DNA of 64,000 nucleotides from Algoriphagus boritolerans DSM 17298 = JCM 18970 (GTDB taxonomy: Bacteria; Bacteroidota; Bacteroidia; Cytophagales; Cyclobacteriaceae): the NCBI RefSeq assembly GCF_900108085.1, contig NZ_FNVR01000023.1:1-64000 (forward strand), written 5' to 3'. This document shows positions 62,758 to 64,000 of the stretch, piece after piece. Numbering within the stretch: the first letter of the stretch is position 1; each line of letters starts with the position of its first letter. The position numbers and the translations under genes were made by a program. The notes below the pieces were generated by a model. The model searched no databases and was not told the origin of the DNA. It saw only the letters and a program-made list of their open reading frames with translations.

Positions 62758-64000
62758 TAGCAAGCACATAAATCTTATTCAAGATGAATTAACCTTTCAA
62801 ACGAATGAGTTTGAAAAGTTACTCAGAAAGCAAGCTGCTAAAATGTTTGTAGATGGTCAACTGTACTTATGCCGTTACCAGGGGTTTGACGAAGCAAGGG
62901 GTAATCTGATTGTTAAGTTTGATCATAAGATATGTTTACCTCCAAGGAAAAATGAACACTTTCAGTGTTTTGTTTCCGAGATGCAGAGTGATGCGGTGAG
63001 AAATTGGGGCGGTTTAACCTACAAAGATTTAAGAACAAAAGTTACAGCACAATTTGAATCAAGAACGGTTTTCTTCACTTATGAAAAGGGTCATTCCATT
63101 GTTGGCTTGTCCGGTGTAAAAGTGGAAGATGTCGAAAAGTATCAAAAGGATGCATTGGTATTTTTAGCACCCACTGATCCACCACTGAATTATCTTTTGA
63201 ATCTTCTTAATTTCTTAAGGGAAACACCTGCAAATTCAAGTGAGATATTGTCCTTAGATATTAATTCCGCAAAATGGAACCCAATACCATTAGTTGTAGA
63301 TGAGAACATAGTAACAAAAATTCAAACAGAGTTAATTCAGAATGAAATAATTATCATACAGGGACCACCCGGTACAGGTAAAACATATCTAATGGCACAG
63401 CTTTGTAGTGCCTTTTTGAAAACAGATTATAGGATTTTAGTAACTGCACTAACCAACAGGGCTTTAGTTGAATTGGCGGAAAAAGAGCATCTGAAAACAG
63501 GATTAGCGGAAGGTAAAATATTTAAATCAGCTTTGACTGCGGATGAATCCAAGAACAAGAAAATAAAAGGCATTAAGCCATTTAAAAGCCTTAGTCAGCA
63601 AAAGCCTCAAATGTTATTGTCAACCTATTACGTTATGTCTCAGATTGCTTCAAAGGCAATGGTTGATGATCATTTTGATTATATTATTATCGAGGAAGCA
63701 AGTCAGGCGTTTTTATCAACGATTGCATTAGCAAGAAAGCTGGGTACAAAATGTATAATTATTGGCGACATAAAACAACTTGAGCCAATATTCCATAAGG
63801 AATATGCACCTGAAGATATTAATAATTACCACTGGATGGTATGTGGCCTAAAAGCGATAAGTTATTATTTGCCGAATACAAAGCAATACATACTTACTGA
63901 TTCATACCGGCTAACACAAAACAGTGTTGATGCAACTAACTCGTTTTATTCCGGGATGTTAAAGAGCAAATCAGAAGCTCAACTTCCACTGAATTTTAGT
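62744..64000 (+). CDS. SF1 (DNA2/NAM7-like) helicase, cut by the window edge
   Basis: The visible 419 codons start at ATG 62744, 14 bases inside the end of the GHKL gene. An N-terminal region of about 200 residues is followed by the helicase core: Walker A I-I-Q-G-P-P-G-T-G-K-T near 203-213, Walker B Y-I-I-I-E-E-A-S-Q-A near 311-320, motif III I-I-G-D-I-K-Q-L near 342-349, and D-S-Y-R-L-T near motif IV. The E-E-A-S-Q form and order fit UPF1/Dna2-type SF1B helicases. RecA domain 2 and any C-terminal nuclease domain are beyond the window. Confidence 0.8.
   Translation, partial: MIINNSKHINLIQDELTFQTNEFEKLLRKQAAKMFVDGQLYLCRYQGFDEARGNLIVKFDHKICLPPRKNEHFQCFVSEMQSDAVRNWGGLTYKDLRTKVTAQFESRTVFFTYEKGHSIVGLSGVKVEDVEKYQKDALVFLAPTDPPLNYLLNLLNFLRETPANSSEILSLDINSAKWNPIPLVVDENIVTKIQTELIQNEIIIIQGPPGTGKTYLMAQLCSAFLKTDYRILVTALTNRALVELAEKEHLKTGLAEGKIFKSALTADESKNKKIKGIKPFKSLSQQKPQMLLSTYYVMSQIASKAMVDDHFDYIIIEEASQAFLSTIALARKLGTKCIIIGDIKQLEPIFHKEYAPEDINNYHWMVCGLKAISYYLPNTKQYILTDSYRLTQNSVDATNSFYSGMLKSKSEAQLPLNFS

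Larger units (their letters stand above)
37810..64000. mobile_element. Integrative island carrying a defence cluster (right end outside window)
   Basis: From the mnmE 3' end onward all genes are on the + strand and include a tyrosine recombinase, two excisionase-like helix-turn-helix proteins, and a VirE-N/DUF3987 primase-like protein. A type I restriction locus with nested modules, a PD-(D/E)XK nuclease, an Argonaute, a GHKL ATPase and an SF1 helicase follow. No core gene occurs after 37827. Several cargo genes, notably the SMC-like and GHKL ones, are clearly A/T-richer than the recombinase region, suggesting mosaic origin. No relaxase or conjugation gene is seen in the part shown. Confidence 0.8.

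Noticed and set aside
58162..64000. DISARM or BREX core
   Set aside because: No DUF1998, PglZ or BrxL-type gene is present, and the methyltransferase is a standard HsdM.

Overview
The window looks like a chromosome segment of a Bacteroidetes bacterium, most likely order Cytophagales (Algoriphagus/Cyclobacteriaceae-like). The signs are a short primary sigma factor of 287 residues, promoters with a TAnnTTTG -7 box, a bacillithiol deacetylase (BshB1), a DUF5686/carboxypeptidase-regulatory-like outer-membrane protein, a VirE-N/DUF3987 mobile-element protein, and few recognisable Shine-Dalgarno sequences. Species assignment is inference.

Bases 1-37827 are mostly ordinary core genome. From the left: the tail of an IS4-type transposase and tRNA-Thr; a DUF349 gene split by an in-frame stop; yqgE, pdxH, bshB1, a secreted M23/LysM peptidase, trxB and rpoD; the classical rpsO-pnp pair; an LptF/LptG permease; a START-like protein; tRNA-Met; a divergent Nramp transporter; and the translation operon thrS-infC-rpmI-rplT. 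A non-coding stretch near 18 kb holds a run of hairpins. It is followed by envelope proteins, lhgO, a decayed YheT-type hydrolase, an Hpt-like protein, an HI0933-type flavoprotein, a HerA-like ATPase, dapD and a glycosyltransferase. A manganese/iron-type cluster follows at 31.1-35.9 kb: a DtxR/MntR regulator with palindromic operators, a binding lipoprotein, an ATPase and two permeases, one of them fused to a DtxR-like domain. A thioredoxin-like protein and mnmE close the core part.

At the last 18 bases of mnmE the sequence changes to an integrated mobile island that runs off the right edge. Its integration module contains six copies of TGTTGCC, a zinc-finger/helix-turn-helix protein, a tyrosine recombinase, a second excisionase-like protein and a primase-like VirE-N/DUF3987 protein. 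The cargo is a dense defence cluster, all on the + strand. The first part is an XRE regulator and a type I restriction-modification locus (hsdM, hsdS, hsdR). Inside it sit an AAA ATPase plus HNH nuclease pair resembling Septu PtuA/PtuB and a large SMC-like ATPase with a zinc-hook motif. hsdS carries an in-frame stop.

After hsdR and a RhuM-like remnant comes the most interesting set: a DUF1016/YhcG-type PD-(D/E)XK nuclease, a 692-residue prokaryotic Argonaute whose first catalytic aspartate position is glycine, a 1531-residue protein with a sacsin-like GHKL ATPase domain, and an SF1 helicase cut by the window edge. Nuclease and Argonaute overlap by one base and the GHKL and helicase genes by 14 bases. 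This suggests one co-expressed, guide-directed system in which Argonaute recognises invading nucleic acid and partner proteins act on it. I do not recognise this exact gene set as a named system.
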